Shown in pieces: positions 34,153 through 46,599 of a stretch of 64,000 nt of DNA (positions are counted from its first letter, which is position 1; each line of letters begins with the position of its first letter). The position numbers were made by a program, and so were the translations under genes. The notes under the pieces are model-generated. The model searched no databases. It was not told where the DNA came from and was given only the letters and a program-made list of their open reading frames with translations. Source of the stretch: Deroplatys truncata. Lineage: Eukaryota > Arthropoda > Insecta > Mantodea > Mantidae. The DNA lies in contig CM060978.1 in assembly GCA_030765065.1 (NCBI GenBank), positions 54,216,421 through 54,280,420 on the forward strand. The letters are read 5' to 3'.

Positions 34153-35010
34153 CCTGATGTGTTACACTCACATTACTTTCTCTACTCTTGTACAAACTAT
34201 TTATACAAACGCTTATTCTCCATCTACTTCATGTTAATCGAGATAAACATTTGCAGACTCGATCTTATTGCTAATTTTCTTGTAGATGTAAGCGGAATAT
34301 ATATTTACAAGGGCAATATAGAAATACAGTAGCCTTTAAGCATAGACATTACTCTTAATAGCTGGTTGCTATGTGCAGCACCATTCTATTTGCCACAGAT
34401 TAATACTCTTTGCATATCCAAGACGAAAAAATGAATAATGAATTCCCATTTGAGAAAATAAATATTGAAAAATTTAAGGGAATAACAAGCGATACCTCTA
34501 AAATGTTTCACTCAACACAAAAAATGTATATGACATAAATTGTGTATTTTAACGCGATCTACAATTTTTGTGTAGTAACATTTTGTCTATCTCTTATGGT
34601 TTACCAGTTATGCAAAAGTAGTTCACAATGAAGAATACTTTTGGAGACATTCACAGAAAATTCAAAATATACATTTTATTTTTCAATAAAATGTCTTAAA
34701 CATATGATATTTTAATCAAAATCGTTAGCCATTTTGAGAAAATTAAAATTTTCGAAAAATGTTCCATGTAAAGGGTAATCTGGAGTGGGGAATTTTCTTG
34801 AAAACCGTGTCGCAACTCTAGAAGATACTGAACCTAAATACCAAGTTTGGTGTTTATTCGACTGTTCGTTTCTGAGTTAATCTTCACAGACACACACTTT
34901 TTTATATTCAGGGATTCTCAAAAACACAATTTCCGGCGAAATCTCGATATATAATTTTTTGGGTGGAATGTTATACCTTCTCTAACTACTGTGCACGAGG
35001 GAGAGAAAGT
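34153..35010 (-). mobile_element. RepA copy, full length
   Basis: Runs from CCTGATGTGTTACACTCACA to GGGAGAGAAAGT. It has the GTCTTGG-type sub-family features in reverse (AGACATTACTCTTAATAGC; CCAAGACGAAAAAATGAAT). The CA tract is reduced to CACAGACACACAC. Confidence 0.8.
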
Positions 35011-35315
35011 AAACAACCCCGACATTATGCTCTAGTTGTGGCCCGCACAACGATCCCACTGTCCCACACAGCGATGACGATTATGTCGTATTAAAGAAGT
35101 TGCTTTACCGTAACAGTGGTACATAGTTAACGCAAGCTTACATAAAAAAAACCCTAACCTAAGGTTAACCTTCCCTGAATTCAGAAACGTAAGCTTATAT
35201 AAAAAGAAGTAATCCCAACCTAAGGCTAAGTTTGTTTTGTTTCAAACGCGATTCGCTTATACAAGTAAAACACCGTCGAGGGGCGGGTAGGTGGACACAA
35301 GCTATTGAACAGATC
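35011..35315. repeat. unassigned stretch with a short imperfect direct repeat
   Basis: Two similar blocks, near 35120 and 35187, share GTAAGCTTATATAAAAA- and AACCTAAGGTTAA-type words about 65 bases apart. Nothing else was recognised. Confidence 0.5.
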
Positions 35316-35319
35316 ACAT

Positions 35320-36401
35320 TGATGCAGTAATTTGTATCATAAATTATTTAAATGTAAAGAATGATTATATTATGAATATGCATTTTTGTGTGACATTGAT
35401 TTGAGAGGTTTGTTGATTGTAATTATTGTTGAGAAGTGGGTCTATACTGCCTTACTGAAACTGACAATAATAGCGTGCAATAATGCAGCGAGGGGGTGAG
35501 CTGTTTATCATTATTAGAGACGAGGAAGTTACATAATGTTGGCGCGTTTTTCTGTAGAATTTGCTGGAACATTGTCCCTAGAGCATATGTATTCATAATT
35601 TTTATTGGATATAAAAATAGACGCTAATGTTGGCGCGTTTTATTAGCCAATTGCAGCTCAGTTATAATCTTTAGGCATATCGGGGTGTAGGAGTATAAAA
35701 AGGGCTAGGTTAGAGGTAAAGTCCTTCAGTCCGTCAGTTCGTCGAAAATATTTGTATGCTACACGTCGCCCTCAGTCCAGCAGAAATATTTGTCAAGTAT
35801 ACGTCGGCTATCGATTCGCAAGTTACGCGTATCAGAGTTATGAAAAATCTCAAGTATTGTAAAGTTAATTATACAAAAAGTTGAAGTACGCGAATTAAAA
35901 GTGATCAGTAAGAAGTTGTTATAACAGTTTCAGTTTGGCGAGTGTCTAGATCAATGTGTAAATGTGATAGTGAATGTGTTCGACAATAAAAGTGTAAAAC
36001 AAATTCTTTCATCAGTGTTATCTTTGGATAAAAGACTCCTTTCCGTTTACACAATCTGTATAAAGAGATGTGCTCGACCAAAAAGATCATAGCTAGCCGG
36101 AGGACAGTAAACAAAAATTAAATAAAATAACAGTCGCATTCTTTCAAACAAACACCAATACTACCGCAAATTGCTAACACCAGATGGAGCTACAAACCTA
36201 ACAAAGAATCACATCACAAAATGGCTTCACCACGTGAAGTAAACACACATACACAAACATTATAAGTATACCGCCGCAAATTGGCTCCCAAACGCGGGGC
36301 TCAATAAATAAAAAAACTAAAACAAGTATACCACTACAAATTGGCTACCACAACGTGGGGCAACAATAATGTTAAATATAAATAACATTAAACCACTATC
36401 A
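35320..36401 (+). mobile_element. RepC solo LTR with ACAT target duplication
   Basis: 1,082 bases, starting TGATGCAGTAATTTGTATCA and ending ACCACTATCA. ACAT flanks it at 35316-35319 and 36402-36405. A promoter box GTATAAAAAGG lies near 35693 and AATAAAAGTG near 35986. The last 240 bases hold several primer-site-like repeats (ATTGGCTCCCAAACGCGGGG; ATTGGCTACCACAACGTGGG). A fossil solo LTR. Confidence 0.8.
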
Positions 36402-36862
36402 ACATCTACTTCTAAACGCACTCACAAGGTAAATTATTCGCTTTTCTTTGGCTAACTTCACTTCGACGGGCCACAACTACAGCAGATTTGGCATTTGAAC
36501 CAATCATTTCTTTACATATTTGTTTTAATTGTAGATATTCTTTATATTACAATAGTAAATTCATTTGTTACTTCTAATTGAGAATATTTTATAATTCGCG
36601 TAGCAAATTAATACACATCTTCCGCTTTCTCTGTAAGCGTCTCCTCTCTATAAAATGTTTAACAAACACAAGAGTTGAACATTTTTTATTTAAGCTACTG
36701 TTTAGTTGCTATGGATGGTAAAACAAATACATATGTTGAAAGTTTGTTGCATGGAATAAATAACATATTCATAAGAATAACATTTACAATCATATTATAT
36801 ATAGAACTTATTTTTGCTAAACTTCACTTTTTGCTATATATTTTGTATCATCACAATATTCA
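36402..36862. other. unassigned AT-rich stretch
   Basis: No recognised feature. The open frame at 36675-36881 is AT-rich with no family motif. Confidence 0.4.
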
Positions 36863-36971
36863 CTTTCTCCGTTACGTATAATAAGTAGGGAAAGTGTTTT
36901 ATTCCATCCAAAAATTCGATGTCTAGATTTCACCGAAAATCTATGTTTTGAGGCCTCCTGAATAAAAAAGG
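36863..36971 (+). mobile_element. RepA 5'-end fragment
   Basis: A plus-oriented start (ACTTTCTCCGTTACGTATAA) through AAAAATTCGATGTCTAGATT to an A run, where the minus-oriented copy at 36972 begins. Confidence 0.65.
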
Positions 36972-37830
36972 TCTGATGTGTTAACTTCACATGACTTTCC
37001 CTACTCTTGTATGAACTATTTTTACGCTTATTCTCCATCTACTTCATGTTAATCGAGATAAACATTTGCAGCCTCTATCTTATTGCTAATTTTCTTGTAG
37101 TTGTAAGGGGAATATATATTTACAAGGGCAATGTAGAAATACAGTAGCCTTTAAGCACATATATATCTCTTAATAGCTGGTTGCCACAGATTAATACTCT
37201 TTGCATATCCAAGACAAAAAAATGAATAACGAATTCCCATTTGAGAAAATTATTGAAAAATTTAAGGAAATAACAAGCAGTATCTCGAAAATGGTTCACT
37301 CAACAACAAAAATGTATATGACATAAATTTTGTATTTTAACGCGATCTACATTTTTGGTGCAGCAAAATTTTGTCTATTTCTTATGCTTTACCAGTTATG
37401 CAAAACTCGTTCACAATGAAGAATGCTTTTGGAGACATTCCCAGAAAATTCAAGATATACATTTTATTTGCCATGAAAATATCTTAAACATATTATATTT
37501 TAATCAAAATCGTTAGCGCCATTTTTGAGAAAATTAAAATTTTCGAAAAATGTTCCATGTAAAGGGTAATCTGGTGTGGGGGGGATTTTCTTGAAAACCT
37601 TCGTGTCGCATCTCTGAAAGATACTGAACCTAAATACCAAGTTTGGTGTTTATCCGACTGTTCGCTTCTGAGTTATGCTGTTCACAGACACACAGACGCA
37701 CAGATGTTTCCAAAAATGCTTTTTTTGGATTCAGGGGGTCTCAAAACATGTTTTTCCGTTGAAATCTCGGTATCGAAATGTTGGGTGTAATACAATACTT
37801 CCCCTACTTACTATACGTAGTTGAGAAAGT
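36972..37830 (-). mobile_element. RepA copy, full length
   Basis: Runs from TCTGATGTGTTAACTTCACA to CGTAGTTGAGAAAGT, flanked by A runs. It belongs to the GTCTTGG-type sub-family, with a short CACAGACACACAGACGC tract. Confidence 0.8.
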
Positions 37831-37845
37831 AAAAAAAGTACTTTT

Positions 37846-39338
37846 ACTTTCTGTACTACGTAAAGTGGGGTAAGTTTTTCAAGAAAATCCCCCAACCCAA
37901 ACCACACTTTACATGTAACATTTCTCGAAATTTCCGTTTCTATAAAAAAATGGCTAACGATTTTGAATAAAATACCATATATTAAAGTTATTTACATGAC
38001 AAATAAAATTATGTTTTGAATTTTCTGGGAATAGCCTTTGAAGTCCTCTTCATTCGGAAGGAATTCTGCATAATCTTGTGTAAATGATATACGTCAAGCG
38101 ACAGTCGAAAACGCACTAAATAAGAAACGTAGATCTCTTTAAAACACACAATTTATTTTAGATACTTTTTTGTAACATGAATCATTTCGAGATATCCTTA
38201 ATAAAAGTTCGAATTGTTCATTTCTTCGCCATTTTGTTGAAGTCCTTTCAACATTCGGTTGTTTCTCGTGATTGCATGGAAACAGTATGGAATTTTAAGC
38301 TGTAGCGGGAAACGGTGCTGTGCGCTGTTTGTAGCGCGAAATCGTCGATCCTTGGGTTGATGTGGTCTTCTGCAGTGTTCTTCCTCGGCTATTGATGCTC
38401 GTCGGTTGTTGCTTATTCCATTCCTAACTTTTCCTATCTATATCTAATTCTTAATTTTCAGATTATTGTGGGTGAGGCAACTTAAATAATACACTGCAAT
38501 TTTCCCTTAATCAATGAAGTTTATTCAGAATTGAAATAATTATGGGCGGCTAGCTTTTCCCATTATTATAATCCCACCACTTTAAATTAGTCAGGAGCCT
38601 AGCTATCTGCACACGCACTCCCACCCTTGTGCACCCACGTGCATCTGTAGCACCTCGTGTCGACGTGAATTCTTGAAGGTCAGTTAGAGAGAGAGAGAGA
38701 GGGCTCTGAGGCCTTGTCTGTCCTTATATAAGTGAGCCTAGTGACGCTCACCTCTGCGTTTAAAAATGTAATGACGTTTCCTATTGGTCCTCAGACCGCG
38801 TTACCTTAACATGTATGAGAATGTGTGGCTTCAAGTCCGTGCGTTTAAGCGTCACCCTGGTGCATTGTGCAGCCGGTCAATATCTCCGTCTCTTTCTTTT
38901 CTCTGTCTGTCTCTTTCCATTTCTCAGTATCGTTACCGGTTCCCTGCTTGTTGGCTTGGTGAAAGGTATGCTCTACTTAAGATTACGCTTTTCCTGGAAT
39001 TTTGCTAGCTCGCCCGTTTCTTACAATCAGCTCTGTACAAATGTTAGATGTTGAATATTTTTACATATTAATGAATTATATTATTACTGTACAATTCTTA
39101 TATACATGGTTTCCCTTTCAAATGAACAATTGCTATATATGTATAATATATCCCCTTTCAAAGTCCAACATATAGCGTCCAGTTCTTAAACATTTGACTA
39201 TCGTACTCTATCTATGACCTAATGTGTAATGTAGCTATTTATGCAAAGGTTTGTTTAAATTAAAACGTTGTAGATATAAAAATAAACCTCACTAATAAAC
39301 GATTGGGGGTAGAGATCATGTGAATGTATCACATCAGA
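37846..39338 (+). mobile_element. RepA old sub-type interrupted by a candidate solo LTR
   Basis: Pieces 37846-38300 and 39168-39338. The first has ACTTTCTGTACTACGTAAAG, a deletion of the microsatellite block, and TTTCTCGTGATTGCATGGAA. The second resumes with CATATAGCGTCCAGTTCTT and ends AGATCATGTGAATGTATCAC and ATCAGA. Confidence 0.7.
38301..39167 (-). mobile_element. candidate solo LTR of a separate family
   Basis: 867 bases with sharp edges within RepA. In sense (minus strand) it begins TGGACTTTGAAAGG and ends CCGCTACA, so it has TG..CA ends. It has a CTTATATAAG box near 38732-38741 and, about 200 bases on, AATAAAC near 38520. No internal coding is attached and no clear target duplication was found. 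It contains a short GA tract at 38686-38702. Confidence 0.6.
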
Positions 39339-39848
39339 TTTTTTCTCTCTGAGTATATCAATAAATGCAATTCTAATTAACATTTTTAAAACATATAAAC
39401 GTTCAAGGCAAAGTTGATGATACAAATGGTGTTTTAAAACAATAATACATTAATATTAATAATTATGACACAATGCATACATAAATATACAATACATGAA
39501 CCTAGTTTTAGAAATTATTTTCGATCCTTTTATTAATGTCTGCTACAGGTCAAAGCGGCTATACAAATGAAACAAAAAAAGTAATTGCCTGAACAAAAAA
39601 GGCGTGTTAATCATTTTTACATGTAAGCGTTTATCTCCGGAGCAATAACGTACACGTGTAAAAATTACTTGGGCTAGTTACTTATTTTCCATTAGCTTCA
39701 CCTTATATTACGCAATGCTTTTTCTTAGTTGTCGAAGTGTAGGTTGCTATTAAACGTAATTATAGTACAGTAAACGTAAGTGGAACAAATAAATTAAAGA
39801 AACCACTGGGTTGCATCACAGGAGTTTCTCTACCCACTATCCCTTATT
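39339..39848. other. unassigned AT-rich stretch
   Basis: No recognised feature. Confidence 0.4.
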
Positions 39849-39957
39849 ACTTTCTCTACTACGTGTAGTAAGTAGGGGAGTATTGTATTCCACCCAAAAA
39901 TTCGATACCGAGATTTCACCGGAAATACATGTTTTGAGATCCCCTGAATACAAAAAA

Positions 39958-40822
39958 TCTGATGTGTTACACTCACATGACTTTCTCTACTCCTGTACAA
40001 ACTATTTTTACAAACGCTTATTCTCCATATGCTTCATGTTAATCGAGATATCGAGATGTAAATCTTATTGGTAATTTTCCTGTAGATGCAAGGGGAATAT
40101 GGTAGGTTTTAAGCCATAGTCAGATATTTTAACGCTGGTTGCTATGTGGCGCATTCCATTCTATTTGCATGTCCAGGACATAAAAAAATGAATAACGAAT
40201 TTGAGAAAAAGTATAAGTATTGGAAAATGTAAGGGAATAACAAGCAATATCTCGAAAACGGTTCACTCAACAAAAAAATGTATATGACATAAATTGGGTA
40301 TTTTAACGCGCTCTACATTTTTTGTGCAAAAAATTTTGTCTATCTCCTATGGTTTACCAGTTATGCGAAAGTCGTTCACAATGAAGAATACTTTTGAAGA
40401 CATTCCCAGAAAATTCGAGATATACATTTCATTTCTCATGACAATATCTTTAACATATGATATTTTAATCAAAATCGTTAGCCATTTTTGAGAAAATTAA
40501 AATTTTCGAAAAATGTTCCATGTAAAGGGTAGTCTGGGGTGGGGGGATTTTCTTGAAAACCTTCGTGTCGCATCTCTGGAAGATACTGAAACTAAATACC
40601 AAGTTTGGTGTTTATCTGACTGTTCGTTTCTGAGTTATGCTGTTCACAGACACACAGACAGACACACAGACACACACACAGACACACACACGGACATGTT
40701 TCCAAAAATGCTTTTTTTGGATTCAGGGAGTCTCAAAACATGTATTTCCGGTGAAATCTCGGTATTGAATTTTTGGGTGGAATGCAATACTTCCCCTACT
40801 TACTATACGTAGTAGAGAAAGT
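39958..40822 (-). mobile_element. RepA copy nested in the outer copy
   Basis: Complete minus-oriented copy from TCTGATGTGTTACACTCACA to CGTAGTAGAGAAAGT, inserted in an A run. The CAGACA/CACACA tract lies at about 40647-40692. Confidence 0.88.
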
Positions 40823-41364
40823 AAAAAAGCATTTTTGGAAACATGTCCGTGTGTGTGTGTGTCTGTGTGTCCGTCTGTCCGTCTGTCTGTCTGTCTGTGA
40901 ACAGCGTAACTCGGAAATGAACAGTCAGATAAACACCAAACTTGGTATTTAGGTTCAGTATCTTCCAGAGATGCGACACGAAGGTTTTCAACAAAATCCC
41001 CCCACCCCAGACTACCCTTTACATGGAACATTTTTCAAACATTTTAATTTTCTCAAAAATGGCTCTAACGATTTTAATTAAAATATCATATGTTTAAGAT
41101 ATTTTCATGACAAATAAAATGTATATCTTGAATTTTCTAGGAATGTCTCCAAAAGCATTCTCCATTGTGAACGACTTTTGCATAACTGGTAAACCATAAG
41201 AGAGACAAAATTTTACTACTCAAAAAATGTAGATCGCGTTAAAATACACAGTTTATGTCATATACATCTTTTTTGTTGAGTGAACCATTTTCGAGATATT
41301 GCTTGTTATTCCCTTAAATTTTTCAATACTTATTTTCTCAAATGGGAATTCGTTATTCATTTTT

Positions 41365-42165
41365 ACTTTCTCTACTACGTATAGTAAGTAGGGGAAGTAT
41401 TGCATTCCACCCAAAAATTCGATACCGAGATTTCACCGAAATACATGTTTTGAGACCTCCTGAATCCAAAAAAAGCATTTTTGGAAACATGTCCGTGTGT
41501 GTGTCTGTGTGTGTGTGTGTCTGTGTGTGTGTGTGTGTCTGTGTGTGTGTGTGTGTCTGTGAACAGCATAACTCAAAAACGAACAGTCGGATAAACACCA
41601 AACTTGGTATTTAGGTTCAGTATCTTCCAGAGATGCGACACGAAGGTTTTCAAGAAAATCCCCCCACCCCAGACTACCCTTTACATGGAACATTTTTCGA
41701 AAATTTTAATTTTCTCAAAAATGGCTCTAACGATTTTGATTAAAATATCATATGTTTAAGATAATGTCATGAGAAATGAAATGTATATCTCTAATTTTCT
41801 GGGAATGTCTCCAAAAGTATTCTTCATTGTGAACGACTTTTGCATAACTGGTAAACCATAAGAGATAGACAAAATTTTACTACACAAAAAATGTAGATCG
41901 CGTTAAAATACACAGTTTATGTCATATACATCTTTTTTGTTGAGTGAACCATTTTCGAGATATTGCTTGTTATTCCCTTAAATTTTTCAATACTTATTTT
42001 CTCAAATGGGAATTCGTTATTCATTTTTACTTTCTCTACTACGTATAGTAAGTAGGGGAAGTATTGCATTCCACCCAAAAATTCGATACCGAGATTTCGC
42101 CGGAAATACATGTTTTGACACCTCCTGAATCCAAAAAAAGCATTTTTGGAAACATGTCCGTGTGT

Positions 42166-42204
<39 letters not shown>

Positions 42205-43533
42205 TGTGAACAGCATAACTCAAAAACGAACAGTCGGATAAACACCAAACTTGGTATTTAGGTTCAGTATCTTCCAGAGATGCGACACGAAGGTTTCCAA
42301 GAAAATCCCCCCACCCCAGACTACCCTTTACATGGAAGATTTTTCGAAAATTTTAATTTTCTCAAAAATGGCTCTAACGATTTTGATGAAAATATCCTAT
42401 GTTTAAGACAATGTCATGAGAAATGAAATGTATATCTCGAATTTTCTGGGAATGTCTCCAAAAGTATTCTTCACTGTGAACGACTTTTGCATAACTGGTA
42501 AACCATAAGAGATAGACAAAATGTTACTACACAAAAAATGTAGATCGCGTTAAAATACACAACTTATGTCATATACAGTTCTTTTGTAGAGTGAACCGTT
42601 TTCGAGATATTGCTTGTTATTTCCTTAAATTTTCCAATACTTATACTTTTTCTCAAATTCGTTATTCAATTTTTACTTTCTCTACTACGTATAGTAAGTA
42701 GGGGAAGTATTGCATTCCACCCAAAAATTCGATACCGAGATTTCGCCGGAAATATATGTTTTGAGACCCACTGAATCCAAAAAAAGCATTTTTGGAAACA
42801 TGTCCGTGTGTGTGTCTGTGTGTCTGTGTGTGTGTGTGTCTGTGTGTGTGTGAACAGCATAACTCAAAAACGAACAGTCGGATAAACACCAAACTTGGTG
42901 TTTAGGTTCAGTATCTTCCAGAGATGCGACACGAAGATTTTCAAGAAAATCCCCCACCCCAGACTACCCTTTACATGGAACATTTTTCGAAAATTTTAAT
43001 TTTCTCAAAAATGGCTCTAACGATTTTGATGAGAATATCATATGTTTAAGATAATGTCATGAGAAATGAAATGTATATCTCGAAATTTCTGGGAATGTCA
43101 CCAAAAGTATTCTTCATTATGAACGACTTTTGCATAACTGGTAAACCATAAGAGAGAGACAAACTTTTACTAAACAAAAAAATGTAGATCACGTTAAAAT
43201 ACACAACTTATATCATATACATTTTTTTTGTTGAGTGAACCGTTTTCGAGATATTGCTTGTTATTTCCTTAAATTTTCCAATACTTATACTTTTTCCCAA
43301 ATTCGTTATTCATTTTTTTATGTCCTGGACATGCAAAGAGAATGGAATGCGCCACATAGCAACCAGCGATAAAATATTTGACTATCGCTTAAAAGCTACC
43401 ATATTCCCCTTGCATCTACAAGAAAATTACAAATAAGATTGACATCTCGATATCTCGATTAATATGAAGCATATGGAGAATAGGCGTTTGTAAAAATAGA
43501 TTGTACAAGAGTAGAGAAAGTCATGTGAGTGTA
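41365..43533 (+). repeat. tandem amplification of RepA: three units
   Basis: Units start at 41365, 42029 and 42675, each with ACTTTCTCTACTACGTATAG. The first two are about 0.65 kb and stop at the T run after AATTCGTTATTCA; the third continues to the full 3' end. The units are nearly identical to one another and to 15975-16839, apart from their TG tracts. Confidence 0.9.
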
Positions 43534-43823
43534 ACACATCAGATTTTTTTGTCTTGGATATGCAAAGAGTTATAATCTGTGGCAAAAGGAAATGGTGCTG
43601 CACCTAGCAACCAGCTATTAAGAGATATGCATGTGCTTAAAGGCTACTGTTTTTCTATATTGCCCTTGTAACTGTATTTTCCCCTTACATCTACAAGAAA
43701 ATTAGCAATAAGATAGAGTCTACAAATTTTTATCTCGATTAACATGAAGTAGATGGAGAATAAGCGTTTGTAAAAATAGTTTGTACAAGAGTAGAGAAAG
43801 TCATGTGAGTGTAACACAACAGA

Positions 43824-44112
43824 TTTTTTTTTATTTCTCTTCTGCAAACTATTCTTGGTAAAGCGTATGTTTCTATCTACTTCATATGAATATTACATTA
43901 ATGGTTTCATTACAGATTTATTTAAAGGTACAAAGAAAATCTTCAGCCGATTTTGTAACGTTTTCTGGGTCCTTTTGAGGCCTTGTCCTTCACCTTACCT
44001 ATTGCAGAGCGTGGTGGCTTGATAACACAGCAATAAGGGGGAAAAGAGGGGAGGTTGATGCCTTTGCTTTTTCGGGTGTTGAAACCAAAACATGTTTGTC
44101 TCAGAACCAGTC
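43824..44112. other. unassigned stretch
   Basis: Contains no supported coding sequence. It may include the left part of the Tc1-like element that starts its frame at 44113, but I could not define an inverted end. Confidence 0.35.
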
Positions 44113-44337
44113 ATGCCGTATACTAGCGAAGTTACTCGTGGACGTATTGTGGGTATGTGGGAGGCTAGTTGCACTGTTACAGCAATTGCAACGACAGTGC
44201 ATAAGTGTTTTATGGTAAATTACTGGATACAAATATTCCAGTAAGTGTGGAAGACGGTCTACATACTCGTCAAAAAGTGGGCACTCCCCGTAAAACATCT
44301 GCAGATGATATTCGTTTACTGTACAGTTCTGTTTATT
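44113..44337 (+). pseudogene. Tc1-like transposase, N-terminal fragment cut by RepA
   Basis: From ATG the frame reads MPYTSEVTRGRIVGMWEA, then TVTAIATTVHKC and YWIQIFQ, a paired-type helix-turn-helix DNA-binding segment. It then meets a stop and a one-base shift before EDGLHTRQKVGTPRKTSADD and IRLL, including a GRPRKTS-like AT-hook. This order is typical of Tc1/mariner transposases. A RepA copy begins at 44338 and no catalytic domain is found after its end at 45175, so only the N-terminus remains. Confidence 0.75.
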
Positions 44338-45175
44338 ACTTTCTCTACTACGTATAGTAAGTAGGGAAAGTATTGTATTCCACCCAAAAATTCGATACCG
44401 AGATTTCACCGGAAATATATGTTTTGAGGTGCACTGAATGCATACAAAGTATTTTTGGAAACATGTCCGTGTGTGTGTCTGTCTGTGAACAGTATAACTC
44501 AGAAACGAACAGTCGGATAAACACCAAACTTGGTATTTAGGTTCAGTATCTTCCAGAGATGCGACACAAAGGTTTTCTAGAAACTCCCCCCACCCCAGGT
44601 TACTCTTTACATGGAATATTTTTCGAAAATTTTAATTTTCTCTAAAATGGCTCTAACAATTTTGAAAAAAATATCACATGTTTAAAATATTTTCATGACA
44701 AATAAAATGTAAATCTTGAATTTTCTGGGAATGTCTCCAAAAAGTATTCTTCATTGTGAACGACTTTTGCATAACTGGTAAACCATAAGAGATAGACAAA
44801 AGTTTACTACACAAAAAATGTAGATCGTGTTAAAATACACAATTTATGTCATACACATTTTTTGTTGTTGAGTGAACCATTTTCGAGATATTGCTTGTTA
44901 TTCTCTTAAATTTTCCAATATATATATACTTTTTCTCAAATTCATTATTAATTTTTTTATGTCCTGGACATGCAAAGAGAATGGAATACTCCACATAGCA
45001 ACCAGCGCTTAAAAGATTTGACTATCGCTTATAACCTACCATATTCCCCTTGCATCTACAAGAAAATTAGCAATAAGATTGATATCTCGATTAACATGAA
45101 GCATATGGAGAATAAGCGTTTGTAAAAATAGTTTGTACAAGAGTAGAGAAAGTCATGTGAGAGTAACGCATCAGA
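44338..45175 (+). mobile_element. RepA copy, full length
   Basis: Runs from ACTTTCTCTACTACGTATAG to ACGCATCAGA and a T run. Its 5' end truncates the Tc1-like fragment. A short TGTGTGTGTCTGTCTG tract is present. Confidence 0.85.
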
Positions 45176-45709
45176 TTTTTTGTTATAAAGTGCTGCCTTG
45201 CTATGTATTTAATGAATACCATTCAAGCTTTAATTTGCAACCCCTTAAATTCTTCTCACACTACACATTTTACATTTCGTTAACCTAGACGCTCATCAAG
45301 TTTTCCCCTTAGCTTTAAACCCTTTCAAAGTGGCGTCTGCACTAGCGATAAGGTATGGGCTACCAATCACGATAGGAGGTCTGTATGACAAACTGAATGC
45401 ACTCACTCTACCATTTTCTCTTTTAGCCAATACGATCGAGAGCGTAAACATATATTTCGTTTCTACGCCATTTGTAACCTTTGTTGTGGCCATTGGTGTA
45501 ACTAGCAGAAGGAGTGGCGCATCCTTGCACCGTGGCCTAAAGCAACCAATGAAATGGCCATGGCTTCGCAAGGACACGTACAAAGATAAATAATGTGACA
45601 GACGTGAGGTGCAGTGAGATTTTCTTTGGCGCTCTTTGTACAAGAGAAATAGAGGAGGCTTAAGAGTCAAATAAGTATTGGAACAATGAAAACAATAGCA
45701 AGCAAATAC
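45176..45709. other. unassigned stretch with overlapping open frames
   Basis: Open frames exist on both strands at 45296-45670 (minus) and 45330-45593 (plus), which points to chance in a slightly GC-richer block rather than a gene. I recognise neither product. Confidence 0.35.
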
Positions 45710-46105
45710 ACTGTTAACGAGAGCTATTTATTTTCTCTCTTAGCTTGTGAGTTATTGAATATTATACAAAACTCATTCATAATGGATTTGACAGGCTTTT
45801 TACGGAAAATCTAAGATGAATATTTATTGGTGTAAATATCTTAAGTATGTGGAGTTTTAATAAAAATCTTTAAAACCATTTTAAAGCGCACAAAAAATAA
45901 AAATTTGTCGAAATAGAGCGTACTTCGGAGTGCGAGTTTCTCTTTAAAATCTTCGTGTCGCACTCTTGAAAATGCTGAAGTTAAAACACGCACACTAAGA
46001 TGGCTTTTATGGATTCGGGGACTTCAAAACATGCATTTCCCGTGGAATTCACAAATCAAATTTTTAATTGAAATACAATATTTCATCTACTATGGTTATT
46101 TTTAT
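45710..46105 (-). mobile_element. RepA old fragment
   Basis: Minus-oriented remnant with ATTATACAAAACTCATTCAT, the ATCTTCGTGTCGCAC block and AACATGCATTTCCCG. Both ends are lost or diverged. Confidence 0.6.
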
Positions 46106-46258
46106 TTCCTTACCAAAGAGCAGCAATTGCACCATATGACTTTTTAGCCCAGGGTTGCTCAATCCTGCAGCACGTGCTCGTTTCCCCTACACATGTTATT
46201 TTCTCCCCCACCAGTGACCAAGGCAACGAGAGAGAGACCTAGTAGTCAAGAGGCGGAT

Positions 46259-46259
46259 G

Positions 46260-46306
<47 letters not shown>

Positions 46307-46330
46307 AGTAGTAGTAGTAGTAGTAGTAGG
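46259..46330. repeat. compound trinucleotide microsatellite (GTC)n(GTA)n
   Basis: About fourteen GTC units followed by about eight GTA/TAG units. It translates as poly-Arg and poly-Ser in one open frame, which I take as an artefact of the repeat. Confidence 0.95.
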
Positions 46331-46599
46331 GGACCCATGTTAAGATGCTTGTTTCAACAACAGGTGATTGCAGAATTTATGAAAATCAAAATAAGCATCC
46401 CAATTTAAATGCTAACAATTGTAATGTCCATACAATTTTGCAGTTTCTTTGGACAATCTTAGATAATAAAAGTTATATATTTTTTAGGGAAATGAAGTTC
46501 TGGAATTGAATAGTTGTGTGAACTAGTGTTTTCAACAGATCCATTTGATTATTTGGATAAATCCAATGTACGCTTGCAAGGGTACAAATCAAAACATAG

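Larger units (their letters stand above)
39849..43823 (+). mobile_element. RepA outer copy carrying two nested RepA insertions
   Basis: Pieces 39849-39957, 40823-41364 and 43534-43823 restore one plus-oriented copy of the GTCTTGGATATGC sub-family. The first break lies in its A run (CAAAAAA before, AAAAAAGCATTTTTGG after). The second lies in its T run (TTATTCATTTTT before, TTTTTTTGTCTTGG after). Confidence 0.85.

Noticed and set aside
35140-35165. Insect telomere repeat (TTAGG/CCTAA)
   Set aside because: Only two adjacent CCTAA units; far too short.
45296-45670. A 124-residue minus-strand gene
   Set aside because: Open frames overlap on both strands, no motif is recognised, and no splice or promoter context supports it.
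46193-46408. Arg/Ser-rich protein
   Set aside because: It is the translation of the (GTC)n(GTA)n microsatellite.
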